23,340 bases of DNA. Source: Thermoplasmata archaeon. Its GTDB lineage: Archaea > Thermoplasmatota > Thermoplasmata > Thermoplasmatales > Thermoplasmataceae. Positions within the stretch are counted from its first letter, which is position 1, and every line of letters starts with the position of its first letter. The notes below the pieces were generated by a model. That model saw nothing but the letters and a program-made list of their open reading frames with translations. It did not search any database and had not been told where the DNA came from. Below are positions 14,921 through 22,772 of this stretch, piece by piece. Both the position numbers and the translations under genes were made by a program. The stretch lies in assembly GCA_021833045.1 (NCBI GenBank), contig JAKBGP010000007.1, positions 1-23,340 of the forward strand, read 5' to 3'.

Positions 14921-17608
14921 ATGAGAAAAGAAGAGTTTTATGATCAGATAGAAGTTGCAAATAAAAAATACAGTATTGTATCACTGAAAAAGCTTAAGAA
15001 AGAAGTGCCAAATATAGACAGGGTTCCTATGAGCATAAGGATCATCATGGAAGCAATGGTGAGAAATTTTGACGGAGAATCCATAAGGGAGGAGGATCTA
15101 AAGAATATATTTTCCAGGACTCCATCAAACCCGGGCGACTTTGAAATACCCTTCACAGTAGCAAGGGTTTTGATGCAGGACTTTACTGGTGTTCCTGCAG
15201 TTGTAGATCTGGCTTCAATGAGAGAGGCTTTCAGAAAACTGGGAGAAGATCCAGAGAAGATAGAGCCAATTGTTCCTGTGGATCTAGTAATAGATCACTC
15301 TGTACAGGTAGACTATTATGGTACAGAAGACGCCCTCAGGAAGAATTCACAAAAGGAATTTGAAAGAAATAAGGAGAGATACAGGTTTTTGAAGTGGGCG
15401 CAGAAATCCATGAAAAATTTGAGGATAGTTCCACCATCTACAGGTATAGTGCATCAGGTGAATCTGGAGTTTCTTGGAAAGGTTGTGCAGGTATCAGAGA
15501 AAGATGGAAAAAGGACTGCCTACTTTGATTCCCTGGTAGGAACAGATTCACACACCACAATGATCAATGGTCTTGGAATCCTTGGATGGGGGGTTGGTGG
15601 TATTGAGGCAGAAGCAGCAATGCTGGGCCAGCCAGTAACATTTCTCTCACCAAAAGTAGTGGGCGTTAATCTTCACGGTAAGCCAAAGGAGGGAGTAACT
15701 GCAACAGATGTGGTATTGACACTGACTGAGTTGCTGAGAAGAAGCAATGTCGTTGGAAAGTTTGTAGAGTTTTATGGAGAAGGCGTCAAACATCTTGCAC
15801 TTCCTGACAGGGCAACCCTGTCTAACATGTGTCCAGAGTATGGTGCAACCTGTGCTTTGTTTCCAGTGGATGATGAAACAATCTCATATCTTGAACTGAC
15901 AGGAAGAGAAAAGGAACACATAGAACTTGTCAGGGAGTACATGAAAGCACAGGGAATGTATGGTGTGCAAAATAATATTCAGTATTCAGAAGTAATTGAT
16001 CTTGATCTTGAACAGATAGAAAGCACCATTGCAGGACCAAAACTACCACAGCAGATGGTGAAGCTTGAGAATTCTGAAACATCCTTCCTTAAGTTCCTTG
16101 AGTCTTCAGGAGAATCACATAAGGATAGTAAGAACGGGCAGGTTCAGGTGTCTTTGAAGACTGCATCTGTAAAGCTTAAGGGAAAAAATGTGGATCTAAC
16201 AGATGGTGACGTAGTGATTGCCGCCATCACAAGCTGCACAAACACTTCTAATCCAAGAGTGATGGTAGGAGCCGGACTTCTGGCAAAGAAGGCCGTTGAC
16301 CTCGGGCTTACTGTTAACCCAAAGGTTAAGACGAGTTTGGCACCGGGATCAAGGGTCGTATCCCAGTATCTTGAGAAGAGTGGATTACAACAATATCTTA
16401 ACAAACTTGGATTTGATCTGGTTGGATTTGGATGTACAACCTGCATAGGAAACAGTGGACCCCTTGAAAAAACCATTGAAGATGCAATCGTTAATAATGA
16501 TCTTTATACAGTCTCAGTACTTTCAGGCAATCGAAACTTTGAAGCAAGAATACACAGAAATGTGAAGGCAAATTATCTTATGTCACCACCACTGGTAGTT
16601 GCCTTTGCACTTGCAGGAACAATTAATATAAACCTGAGAAAAGAACCTATTGGAAAGGACAAGAATGGAAAGGACGTATTTCTAAAGGATATATGGCCAT
16701 CAGACCAGGAAATTAACACCGTTATTTCCAGTGTTCTTAAGGAAGATCTTTATCAAAAAAACTATTCAAATGTCTATGGATTTAGTGAATTATGGAATGA
16801 AATGGATGCTCCGGAGGGTGATCTTTATAAATGGGATAATAAAAGTACTTATATCAAGAACCCCCCATTTTTTGAAAACTTTTCATCGAAGTTGCCTAAT
16901 TATGTTAGAGATATAAAAGGACTGAAATGCCTTGCTGTTTTCGGAGATTCAGTAACGACTGACCACATATCTCCTGCTGGTTCCATATCTAAGGCCAGTC
17001 CAGCCGGTAAGTACCTTATTGATAATGGTGTTAAACCTGAAGATTTCAACTCCTTTGGTTCAAGAAGAGGAAACCATGAGGTAATGATGCGTGGAACTTT
17101 TGGAAACAACAGAATTTCCAATAAGATGGCATCACAGGTTGGCCCATACACAAAGAAGGAAATTGCAAGTGAGGATGAGTGGATATTCGATGCTTCAATG
17201 GATTATATTAAGGATGGAAACGGTTCAATTGTATTCGCAGGAAAGGAATATGGAACTGGTTCCTCAAGAGACTGGGCGGCCAAAGGACCTTATCTTCTTG
17301 GCGTGAAGGCTGTTGTCGCCGAAAGCTACGAAAGAATTCATAGAAGCAACCTTGTGGGGATGGGAGTTCTTCCACTTCAATTCAAAGGAAAGGATAATTT
17401 TGAATCATTGAACATAGATCCATTTTCAAACTTTGATCTAAAATTGCCAGAAAAACTTTCCCCACATGCTTCTGCAACACTGAGTTTCAAGAAGAAAGAT
17501 GGAAAAGATGGAAAAATTGAGGTTGAAATAAGACTTGACACTCCAGTGGAAGTGAAATATTTCAATAACGGAGGAATCCTTCAGAATGTTATGAGGAAAC
17601 TTCTATAA
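14921..17608 (+). CDS. acnA: aconitate hydratase
   Basis: TCA-cycle enzyme that interconverts citrate and isocitrate through a 4Fe-4S cluster. From the ATG at 14921 it is 895 residues, the standard length of the AcnA/IRP1 class. Cluster ligands are Cys439 in ITSCTNTSNP, and Cys505 and Cys508 in GFGCTTCIGNSGP. Other family blocks are GTDSHTTMINGLGILGWGVGG (about 207-227), NPKVKTSLAPGSR before the second Cys pair, and the C-terminal swivel domain with GDSVTTDHISPAG, GSRRGNHEVMMRGTF and YGTGSSRDWAAKGP. The frame is open to a TTG at 14900, but that codon lies in the TATA-like box. The gene stands alone, divergent from tricorn, and no other TCA genes are in the window. Eukaryotic relatives double as RNA-binding regulators; nothing here shows such a role. 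Confidence 0.97.
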   Translation: MRKEEFYDQIEVANKKYSIVSLKKLKKEVPNIDRVPMSIRIIMEAMVRNFDGESIREEDLKNIFSRTPSNPGDFEIPFTVARVLMQDFTGVPAVVDLASMREAFRKLGEDPEKIEPIVPVDLVIDHSVQVDYYGTEDALRKNSQKEFERNKERYRFLKWAQKSMKNLRIVPPSTGIVHQVNLEFLGKVVQVSEKDGKRTAYFDSLVGTDSHTTMINGLGILGWGVGGIEAEAAMLGQPVTFLSPKVVGVNLHGKPKEGVTATDVVLTLTELLRRSNVVGKFVEFYGEGVKHLALPDRATLSNMCPEYGATCALFPVDDETISYLELTGREKEHIELVREYMKAQGMYGVQNNIQYSEVIDLDLEQIESTIAGPKLPQQMVKLENSETSFLKFLESSGESHKDSKNGQVQVSLKTASVKLKGKNVDLTDGDVVIAAITSCTNTSNPRVMVGAGLLAKKAVDLGLTVNPKVKTSLAPGSRVVSQYLEKSGLQQYLNKLGFDLVGFGCTTCIGNSGPLEKTIEDAIVNNDLYTVSVLSGNRNFEARIHRNVKANYLMSPPLVVAFALAGTININLRKEPIGKDKNGKDVFLKDIWPSDQEINTVISSVLKEDLYQKNYSNVYGFSELWNEMDAPEGDLYKWDNKSTYIKNPPFFENFSSKLPNYVRDIKGLKCLAVFGDSVTTDHISPAGSISKASPAGKYLIDNGVKPEDFNSFGSRRGNHEVMMRGTFGNNRISNKMASQVGPYTKKEIASEDEWIFDASMDYIKDGNGSIVFAGKEYGTGSSRDWAAKGPYLLGVKAVVAESYERIHRSNLVGMGVLPLQFKGKDNFESLNIDPFSNFDLKLPEKLSPHASATLSFKKKDGKDGKIEVEIRLDTPVEVKYFNNGGILQNVMRKLL

Positions 17609-17620
17609 ATTTTTTTTAAT
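17609..17620 (+). terminator. T-run terminator of aconitase
   Basis: Eight consecutive T directly after the aconitase stop codon fit archaeal intrinsic termination. The remaining A/T-rich gap to 17683 probably also carries the terminator of the convergent gene (A-run on the plus strand near 17659-17664). Confidence 0.55.
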
Positions 17621-17683
17621 AGCAATCTGAAAGAAATACTGCCAAAATTAAAATTTTTAAAAAATTAAGGTTTGTAAATTTGT

Positions 17684-18034
17684 TTATTCCCTGTATATGT
17701 TGAAATCAAGCTCAGGTGTAGCATTTTTTGCAATATCGTTAAGTTTTGGTTCTATCTCCTGTAATTTCTCTTCTTCCACAGGAATGTATTTCATCTTTCC
17801 CTTAGACATCATATATGATCCAGGGCATAAGACTCCTTCCTTAACAATAATTGCATCTGCATTAAGTGTCAGAATTCCAGCCATTGCCCTTTCTTTTCCC
17901 TGGAACGGTGACCCGAACCCCGGGTTCTCATAGAACTTCTTTTGTTTTGTTTCAGTGTCTATCTCCACAATTGTATTACCATACTCTAGAGGAGTAAGCA
18001 CATCTTCTTCGTCTACCACTGCTATAACCTTCAT
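17684..18034 (-). CDS. NifX/NafY-like small protein (dinitrogenase cofactor-binding fold), tentative
   Basis: A 116-residue soluble protein. The pattern of a starting strand MKVIAVVDEEDVLTPLEYG, a charged strand turning into YENPGFG, and then an AGILTLNADAIIVKEGV segment resembles the RNase H-like fold of the NifX/NafY/NifB-C-terminal family. That family binds iron-molybdenum cofactor or its precursors. Similarity is weak and no nif genes are present, so a metal- or cluster-related role is only inferred. One Cys (LCPGSYM) lies in the C-terminal half. The frame is open to a TTG at 18049, but the ATG at 18032-18034 fits better: MKVIAV is the usual family start and GTTAATAAAC (minus strand, 18054-18063) is centred about 24 bases upstream. 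It is divergent from the photolyase gene. Confidence 0.6.
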   Translation of the reverse strand: MKVIAVVDEEDVLTPLEYGNTIVEIDTETKQKKFYENPGFGSPFQGKERAMAGILTLNADAIIVKEGVLCPGSYMMSKGKMKYIPVEEEKLQEIEPKLNDIAKNATPELDFNIYRE

Positions 18035-18053
18035 AAATGTCCATGCCAAATTC

Positions 18054-18063
18054 GTTTATTAAC
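18054..18063 (-). promoter_or_regulatory. TATA-like box of the NifX-like gene
   Basis: The minus-strand reading GTTAATAAAC is centred about 24 bases before the ATG at 18034. It abuts the oppositely oriented photolyase box. Confidence 0.45.
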
Positions 18064-18072
18064 TTTATTAAT
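18063..18072 (+). promoter_or_regulatory. TATA-like box of the photolyase gene
   Basis: CTTTATTAAT is centred about 25 bases before the GTG at 18093, supporting that start. TTTATTAA occurs twice ten bases apart (18055-18062 and 18065-18072), one copy per promoter. Confidence 0.45.
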
Positions 18073-18092
18073 CATTCCTTTATCACCATAAT

Positions 18093-19445
18093 GTGCGTAC
18101 TCTTTACATTCTGTCACACGATCTGCGGCTAGAGGATAACAAGATTCTTCAAGACGCAACTAAGAAAAATGACATAATTTTCCCAATTTTTTTGAAGGAT
18201 TCAAAGCTTGAGAAACTTAGTGGTGCGAGTCTTTGGTGGGTAAAAAGCAGCCTCACTAACCTGGCCAATAAAATCGGAATAGAAAGAATACCCATTGTTG
18301 AAAGCTCTGGAAGCTATATTCCTGTTTTAAAAGAAATTATTAACGTGAATAAAATTGAAAGAATAGTTTCCCAAAGAATTCCATTCCCAAGGGTGAAATA
18401 TGCTTTTAATGAAATCAATGACTATTTCTTAAGCAGAGGGATAGAAAATAAAATGTATGAACCTAACAACCTTCTATCAGACGAAATGATTTCAACTATT
18501 AAGATTAATTTTGGAAATTTCGGGCAATTCTTCAAAACAACAAATGAGATGAGATTTGATTATGGTGAAGAGGACTCCACAGACTTACCGGAGTTTCACG
18601 AGACTGAAGGAACAAATGGGAAAATAGAATTTTCATCATGGGAAAGAAATTTGGCAAAATATTGGGACACCTCAGAAAGTGCGGCAAACCTGACTTTAAA
18701 GAATTGGTTAGAGGGCAATCGGGAAAAGAAGAATACCGAACTCTCCCCATATATAAGGCATGGGCAGATCAATGTAAAGAGATTATGGAAAAAACTTTCA
18801 GGTAAGGAAAGTGAAGGAGTTGATAAAATTAGAAGAAATCTTTTATGGAGAGAGTTCTTCTATTGTTCCTATGCCAGAAGGCAATACAGCAATATACTGT
18901 CCATAAATGAGAAGATGGAAAATTTTCCGTGGTCAGGACATTGGGATAGGCTGATCAACTGGAAAGAGGGAAAAACTGGTTTTCCCATAATTGATGGCAG
19001 CATGAGAAAATTGTGGGAAACAGGCTGGATTGATAATAGGAAAAGGCTCTTAGTATCTGATTTCCTGACAAAATTGTACCTTATAAAATGGACTTATGGT
19101 GCTGAATGGTTCATGGATACTCTTGTGGATGCCGATGAGGCAAACAATTATTCATCATGGCAATGGGTCAGTGGCTGCTCTGACTTTTCATGGCCATTCT
19201 TTAGGATATTCAATCCCTTAAAGAATAGCATTGAAATTGATCCCAATGGAGAATTTATAAAGAAATGGGTTAAAGAACTGGATGCTTGCCCTGTTGAATT
19301 TATTCATGATCCAGAAAACAGTGACGAAAAGCAATGTAAGAAATACAGAAGATCTGAAATAAAATATAGAGAAATGCGAAAGGAATCACTTTCGATATAT
19401 AGGGAATTCAAAAGAACTGAAAAATTGCAAGTGGATAAAAATTAG
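18093..19445 (+). CDS. phr: deoxyribodipyrimidine photolyase (cryptochrome/photolyase family)
   Basis: FAD-dependent, light-driven repair enzyme that splits cyclobutane pyrimidine dimers. The 450-residue protein has an N-terminal alpha/beta antenna domain (LSHDLRLEDN, 7-16) and a C-terminal FAD domain. Conserved blocks include GKTGFPIIDGSMR (293-305), GWIDNRKR (311-318), WQW (356-358) and FFRIFNP (369-375). The electron-transfer tryptophan triad of E. coli PhrB (W306, W359, W382) maps to Trp280, Trp333 and Trp356 with identical spacing of 53 and 23 residues. The segment SGCSDFSWP between WQW and RIFNP differs from the usual STGTDAAPY. The GTG start at 18093 is supported by promoter spacing; the nearby ATG at 18091 is out of frame. 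A CPD photolyase is most likely. Confidence 0.93.
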   Translation: MRTLYILSHDLRLEDNKILQDATKKNDIIFPIFLKDSKLEKLSGASLWWVKSSLTNLANKIGIERIPIVESSGSYIPVLKEIINVNKIERIVSQRIPFPRVKYAFNEINDYFLSRGIENKMYEPNNLLSDEMISTIKINFGNFGQFFKTTNEMRFDYGEEDSTDLPEFHETEGTNGKIEFSSWERNLAKYWDTSESAANLTLKNWLEGNREKKNTELSPYIRHGQINVKRLWKKLSGKESEGVDKIRRNLLWREFFYCSYARRQYSNILSINEKMENFPWSGHWDRLINWKEGKTGFPIIDGSMRKLWETGWIDNRKRLLVSDFLTKLYLIKWTYGAEWFMDTLVDADEANNYSSWQWVSGCSDFSWPFFRIFNPLKNSIEIDPNGEFIKKWVKELDACPVEFIHDPENSDEKQCKKYRRSEIKYREMRKESLSIYREFKRTEKLQVDKN

Positions 19446-19455
19446 TAGTTACAGT

Positions 19456-20472
19456 TTAGTAGTAATCCTTCAGGTTTACACCATATTTTGGTATCTCAAT
19501 ACCTGATCCATTTTCTACGTGACCGATCTCTCTTATGGATAAGCGATTTCTGAGTGTACTTACAAAATCATGTTTACTCTCGGCATCGATAACCACCACG
19601 TAACCAGTTCCCATGTTAAATATCTCATACATTTCAGAATATGATAAATTTCCAAGATCCATTAAGGTGGTGAAAACAGGTTGTGGTTCAACAGGGTCAT
19701 CTATTACATATTTCATATCTTTCATTCTCACAAGATTCTTAAAGCCACCCCCAGTAATGTTCGCCATGCCTTTAATATCGACAAGGTTAATTATATCTAG
19801 AATTTCCCTCACGTAAATTCTGGTGGGTTCCAGTAAAACGTCTGATACCTTCTTATTGTATCCTGGAAATGTTTCGTCCATTGTTAGTCCCTGTTCTTTT
19901 ATGATTTTTCTAACTGTGGTAAATCCGTTTGAATGAATGCCACTGCTCTGTAAACTGTAAACAAGATCCCCTTCTTTGATTGTTTCTCCTGTGGTTATCT
20001 GGTTTTTTTGAGCTATCCCAATCACCGATCCTGAAACGTCAATTTCTCTTACAAGATCGGGAATGAGGGCAGTTTCACCCCCTACAATAGAGATGTTGGC
20101 CATTTGCGCACCCACATTCAGGCCGACACCAATTTCCTTTGCAATGTTTATATCTGTGTCTCTAAGAGATACATAATCTACCATTGCGATGGGTTCTGCC
20201 CCAATTGTTATTGTATCATTAACATTCATTGCGACACAATCTATTCCTATACCTTCCCACTTATTTGCTTCTGCAGCTAACAAAACCTTGGTTCCAACAC
20301 CATCTGTATTAAAAGCCAGTGCAATATTTCCAAGATCAATCAGAGAGGTAAATCCTCCACTTGGACCCATTACCTTGAAATCATCCCTTCTGTATTTTAG
20401 TTGCCTAACCAGAGTGCTGACGAATTCCCCTATACCCTTTCTGTCTAAAACCTTGTCAGAGGATCCTTTCAT
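19456..20472 (-). CDS. purM: phosphoribosylformylglycinamidine cyclo-ligase (AIR synthetase)
   Basis: Purine biosynthesis enzyme that uses ATP to close FGAM into aminoimidazole ribonucleotide. The 338-residue protein shows the PurM blocks FNTDGVGTK (54-62, ATP-binding), CVAMNVNDTITIGAEP (79-94), VGGETALIPD (130-139), SSGIHSNGFTTVRK and the later GMANITGGGFKN segment. Length matches the family. The ATG at 20470-20472 has a TATA-like box centred about 25 bases upstream. The stop lies 10 bases from the convergent photolyase stop. No other purine genes are in the window. Confidence 0.96.
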   Translation of the reverse strand: MKGSSDKVLDRKGIGEFVSTLVRQLKYRRDDFKVMGPSGGFTSLIDLGNIALAFNTDGVGTKVLLAAEANKWEGIGIDCVAMNVNDTITIGAEPIAMVDYVSLRDTDINIAKEIGVGLNVGAQMANISIVGGETALIPDLVREIDVSGSVIGIAQKNQITTGETIKEGDLVYSLQSSGIHSNGFTTVRKIIKEQGLTMDETFPGYNKKVSDVLLEPTRIYVREILDIINLVDIKGMANITGGGFKNLVRMKDMKYVIDDPVEPQPVFTTLMDLGNLSYSEMYEIFNMGTGYVVVIDAESKHDFVSTLRNRLSIREIGHVENGSGIEIPKYGVNLKDYY

Positions 20473-20492
20473 GTTCCCTTATTACATTATGA

Positions 20493-20502
20493 GTTAAAAA
20501 TA
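20493..20502 (-). promoter_or_regulatory. TATA-like box of purM
   Basis: The minus-strand reading TATTTTTAAC is centred about 25 bases upstream of the purM ATG. Confidence 0.45.
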
Positions 20503-20584
20503 TATCAACAATCTTTTATAGTTTTCGTAAACAAAACTTCAAAAGAACTTGTATTTTAGATTTTTTGATTCAAACAAGAAATTC

Positions 20585-20698
20585 ATGGATAATCCTATTA
20601 GCGGCAAACTTCCACTAAAAATAAATTCTAGATTCTCAAGAATTCATTCAATCTTCAGTAACTTTTTGTCTAAAATTAATATAGCTCACAAACGTTAA
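20585..20698 (+). CDS. possible 37-residue basic peptide
   Basis: In the 260-base gap between purM and the ferredoxin gene, the largest in the window, an ATG opens a 37-codon frame ending in TAA. The peptide starts MDNPISGKLPLKINSRF and ends NIAHKR. It is strongly basic (four Lys and three Arg plus two His against one Asp) and could form an amphipathic helix. TATTTTAGAT (20552-20561) is centred about 28 bases upstream of the ATG, the leaderless spacing seen at real genes here. No family is recognised. A frame this short can occur by chance, and the same DNA also holds the ferredoxin promoter, so confidence is low. Confidence 0.22.
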   Translation: MDNPISGKLPLKINSRFSRIHSIFSNFLSKINIAHKR

Positions 20699-20728
20699 AT
20701 AACATTCTAATAATATGGGTTTAGGTGA
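20671..20728 (+). promoter_or_regulatory. ferredoxin promoter region and Shine-Dalgarno
   Basis: Two TATA-like elements are present: TAAAATTAAT (20671-20680) and GTTAAATAAC (20694-20703). AGGTGATT (about 20723-20730) is a good archaeal Shine-Dalgarno sequence just before the GTG at 20733. Unlike most genes in the window, this one appears to have a leader and an SD, which also decides the GTG start. Confidence 0.5.
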
Positions 20729-20732
20729 TTAG

Positions 20733-21164
20733 GTGGTAAAACTCGAAGATCTGGATTACAAACCAAAACCAATAGATGAAAATTTTGCTGAAGACACGGA
20801 GAACTATCCTGTAACAGGTAAGCATCATGACCATGATGTTAGGGCAGAGGGCAAACAGAGGACCGATGCAGATGGAAAACCATATCCCACAAAGAATGGA
20901 ATACATGGCACTAAGGTTGCAATTGACTGGGAAACATGTATAGCCGATGGGGCCTGCATGGATGTCTGCCCAGTCAGTTTATATGAGTGGGAACTGAACC
21001 CTGGACAGATGGGTACTGGTAATGATAAGGACATAAAGGGAGACAAGCAGCTTTATGAAAAATACAGAACAGATAAATGCGACCCAGTAAGAGAAAATGA
21101 ATGCATATTCTGTATGGCCTGTGAAAGTGTTTGCCCAACAAGAGCAATTAAAATAACCCCATAA
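20733..21164 (+). CDS. zfx: zinc-containing dicluster ferredoxin
   Basis: Electron carrier for 2-oxoacid oxidoreductases in Thermoplasmatales and Sulfolobales. The 143-residue length is that of the zinc ferredoxins of these groups. An N-terminal extension of about 60 residues carries candidate zinc ligands (His31, His32, His34 and His58), with Asp100 or Asp98 as the likely acidic ligand. The cluster region has CIADGACMDVCP (69-80) with Cys69, Asp72, Cys75 and Cys79. The C-terminal CIFCMACESVCP (124-135) has Cys124, Cys127, Cys130 and Cys134. Asp72 in the second-Cys position fits a 3Fe-4S (or Asp-ligated) first cluster beside a 4Fe-4S cluster. The GTG start is preceded by AGGTGATT. The tRNA-Gln gene follows 26 bases later. 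Confidence 0.93.
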   Translation: MVKLEDLDYKPKPIDENFAEDTENYPVTGKHHDHDVRAEGKQRTDADGKPYPTKNGIHGTKVAIDWETCIADGACMDVCPVSLYEWELNPGQMGTGNDKDIKGDKQLYEKYRTDKCDPVRENECIFCMACESVCPTRAIKITP

Positions 21165-21180
21165 TTTTTTTATTATTTTT
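21164..21180 (+). terminator. T-rich stretch between ferredoxin and tRNA-Gln
   Basis: T-runs of six and five directly after the ferredoxin stop are a plausible terminator. They leave little room for a separate tRNA promoter, since no box sits at the usual distance, so partial read-through into the tRNA is possible. Confidence 0.35.
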
Positions 21181-21190
21181 AAGATAGCTT

Positions 21191-21263
21191 AGCTCCGTGG
21201 TGTAGTGGCCAAGCATACCGGACTTTGGATCCGATGACGGCAGTTCGAATCTGCCCGGGGCTA
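21191..21263 (+). tRNA. tRNA-Gln (anticodon TTG)
   Basis: A full cloverleaf can be folded. Acceptor AGCTCCG pairs with CGGGGCT (one T-G wobble at 4-69), with A73 at the end. The D arm is GTGT/GCAT, the anticodon loop is CTTTGGA with anticodon TTG, and the variable region is four bases. The T arm is GGCAG-TTCGAAT-CTGCC. The first anticodon-stem pair (27-43) is a C-A mismatch. No 3' CCA is encoded (TCG follows), so CCA must be added enzymatically. The gene for a ubiquitin-like protein starts 12 bases later on the same strand. Confidence 0.95.
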
Positions 21264-21274
21264 TCGAGGTTGAT

Positions 21275-21469
21275 ATGATAAGAATTGTTGGTAGACAAAG
21301 CAGATCGGAGAAACTGGAACAGTCCTGTTCCGTTGGAGAGGTAATGGAGAGGCTTGGCATCTCAGATGAAAGATTTGTGTATCTCCTCAACGGGACACCG
21401 GTAACCAGAGATGTTATTGTATCTCCGGATCAGGATCTACTTTTTCTCGAGATTTTTTCTGGAGGATAG
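21275..21469 (+). CDS. ThiS/MoaD/SAMP-like ubiquitin-fold protein
   Basis: A 64-residue beta-grasp protein ending in the diglycine FSGG required for adenylation by an E1-like enzyme. The segment VYLLNGTPVTRDVIVSPDQDLLFLEIF matches the ThiS/MoaD C-terminal half. Such proteins carry sulfur for thiamine, molybdopterin or tRNA thiolation, or modify proteins in archaea (SAMPs). No E1, thiazole or molybdopterin gene is nearby to choose between these. The ATG at 21275 follows GAGGT (21266-21270) and lies 12 bases after tRNA-Gln, so it is probably on the same transcript. Its 3' end overlaps the convergent cca gene by 33 bases; both frames look genuine. Confidence 0.85.
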   Translation: MIRIVGRQSRSEKLEQSCSVGEVMERLGISDERFVYLLNGTPVTRDVIVSPDQDLLFLEIFSGG

Positions 21470-22771
21470 ATCAGGCGGCTCCTGAACTGAGATAAAATCA
21501 TGGTAGACCATAGATGATAAGACCTTCTCCCTGGACGTATAAATCCTGATTTTTTCTTTCAGAAAATTGAGGTTGTGACCAAAGTTTATGTTTTTTAGCT
21601 GACTTTTGAGAATGATCTTGAAGTCAGTTTCATCCCTTTTCAACTCCACATATATCCTATTATTTTTCACATACGGCCCTCTTAAAACCAACGGGTCGCT
21701 TTTGTATTTCTCATAAAATTTCACTGCATTAGGATTATCTGCAGGAGGTCCCACGTGAATTTTTACTCCTGGCAATGAACCCGTCTGAAGTTCTAGAAGT
21801 ACCTGTATTGTCTTTTCGTTAGCTGAACTAAATGTATTCATCAATGTAAAATCCTCTCGCTGAGCAAAACTTGCGAGGTTTCTCTTCATTAGCTCTATTT
21901 GTGGATAGAGAATATCATCAATTAAGTCTGGCCTTTTTAATTCCAGTAAAAGAAGATATGTTTTTCTATCCGGAATTTCTCTTTCTATATTGCTGACATT
22001 TTCTAGATCTATGAAATCTGGCTCAGGGTTTTCCAGATAAAGTGAAGAGGCAATTCTAAGAATAGAAAGTGATTTCTTACTCACTGCCGATGCCGCATTC
22101 CTCTTACTATCAACTGGATCCATAAGTATTACAGGTGAATCAAATTCTGATAATTTAGGACCGATTACCAGTTGACCTCTTGATTCTCTTACAAACCGGA
22201 GAAAGTTTTCAAACGTCTTATGATAGTAGATACATAATTCTGAAACATATCCCGAAAATCCTTCTGTTCTTAGTTCAGAACCATATACACCAATCCTTTT
22301 GAGAAATAGTTTTAAAATGATTGCCTGATCCCGTTCTTCGTCATTCATGACGGAGTTTAAGAATTCTGTATGAAGTGGAGTTCTATCAACCGATGACCTC
22401 GTTCTTTCACCGATTTTCATCCTGTAGCACGGCACTATATCTACTTTTATGTTATCCACGAACCCTGATACATATGGATGCTCAGCATATTTTGCCACTC
22501 CATCACCTATTACCTTAAATCCAATATCAAGACCGTAACTTTCTAGCTGCTTTTTATCATATTCACTTGAGAACTGTATGAATATGTCAATATCACTTTT
22601 CTTAAGTGATGTACCCCTTGCGGATGATCCAACGAGTACGGGAGAGGCGTTAAGACTCATATCGTTTATTACCACACTTATTTTTCTAATTAAGCTATCT
22701 ATTAGATTTTTCCTATGCTCCCTTTCATTGCCTGAAAGTTTGTATTTTTTTAAAAGTTCATTGTAGTCCAT
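21437..22771 (-). CDS. cca: CCA-adding tRNA nucleotidyltransferase (archaeal class I)
   Basis: Adds or repairs the 3' CCA of tRNAs without a template. The 444-residue length and domain order match archaeal class I enzymes. The nucleotidyltransferase signature GSSARGT (48-54) is followed by the metal-binding Asp60 and Asp62 in SDIDIF, with the third carboxylate Asp111 in KVDIVPCY. VDRTPLHTEF follows shortly after. The ATG at 22769-22771 lies one base after the stop of the upstream nac gene, so the two form a tight operon. Its last codons overlap the convergent ubiquitin-like gene by 33 bases. Both tRNA genes in the window lack an encoded CCA, consistent with a need for this enzyme. Confidence 0.96.
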   Translation of the reverse strand: MDYNELLKKYKLSGNEREHRKNLIDSLIRKISVVINDMSLNASPVLVGSSARGTSLKKSDIDIFIQFSSEYDKKQLESYGLDIGFKVIGDGVAKYAEHPYVSGFVDNIKVDIVPCYRMKIGERTRSSVDRTPLHTEFLNSVMNDEERDQAIILKLFLKRIGVYGSELRTEGFSGYVSELCIYYHKTFENFLRFVRESRGQLVIGPKLSEFDSPVILMDPVDSKRNAASAVSKKSLSILRIASSLYLENPEPDFIDLENVSNIEREIPDRKTYLLLLELKRPDLIDDILYPQIELMKRNLASFAQREDFTLMNTFSSANEKTIQVLLELQTGSLPGVKIHVGPPADNPNAVKFYEKYKSDPLVLRGPYVKNNRIYVELKRDETDFKIILKSQLKNINFGHNLNFLKEKIRIYTSREKVLSSMVYHDFISVQEPPDLSSRKNLEKK

Positions 22772-22772
22772 A

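Noticed and set aside
16144..16476. 110-codon open frame on the minus strand inside aconitase
   Set aside because: It lies fully antisense to the cluster-binding region of aconitase, whose coding signal is certain. Long antisense frames are a by-product of codon bias, and the translation has no recognisable domain.
20620..20645. Small inverted repeat ATTCT-CA-AGAAT in the purM-ferredoxin gap
   Set aside because: Five-base arms in A/T-rich sequence are expected by chance, and it lies inside the candidate small frame.
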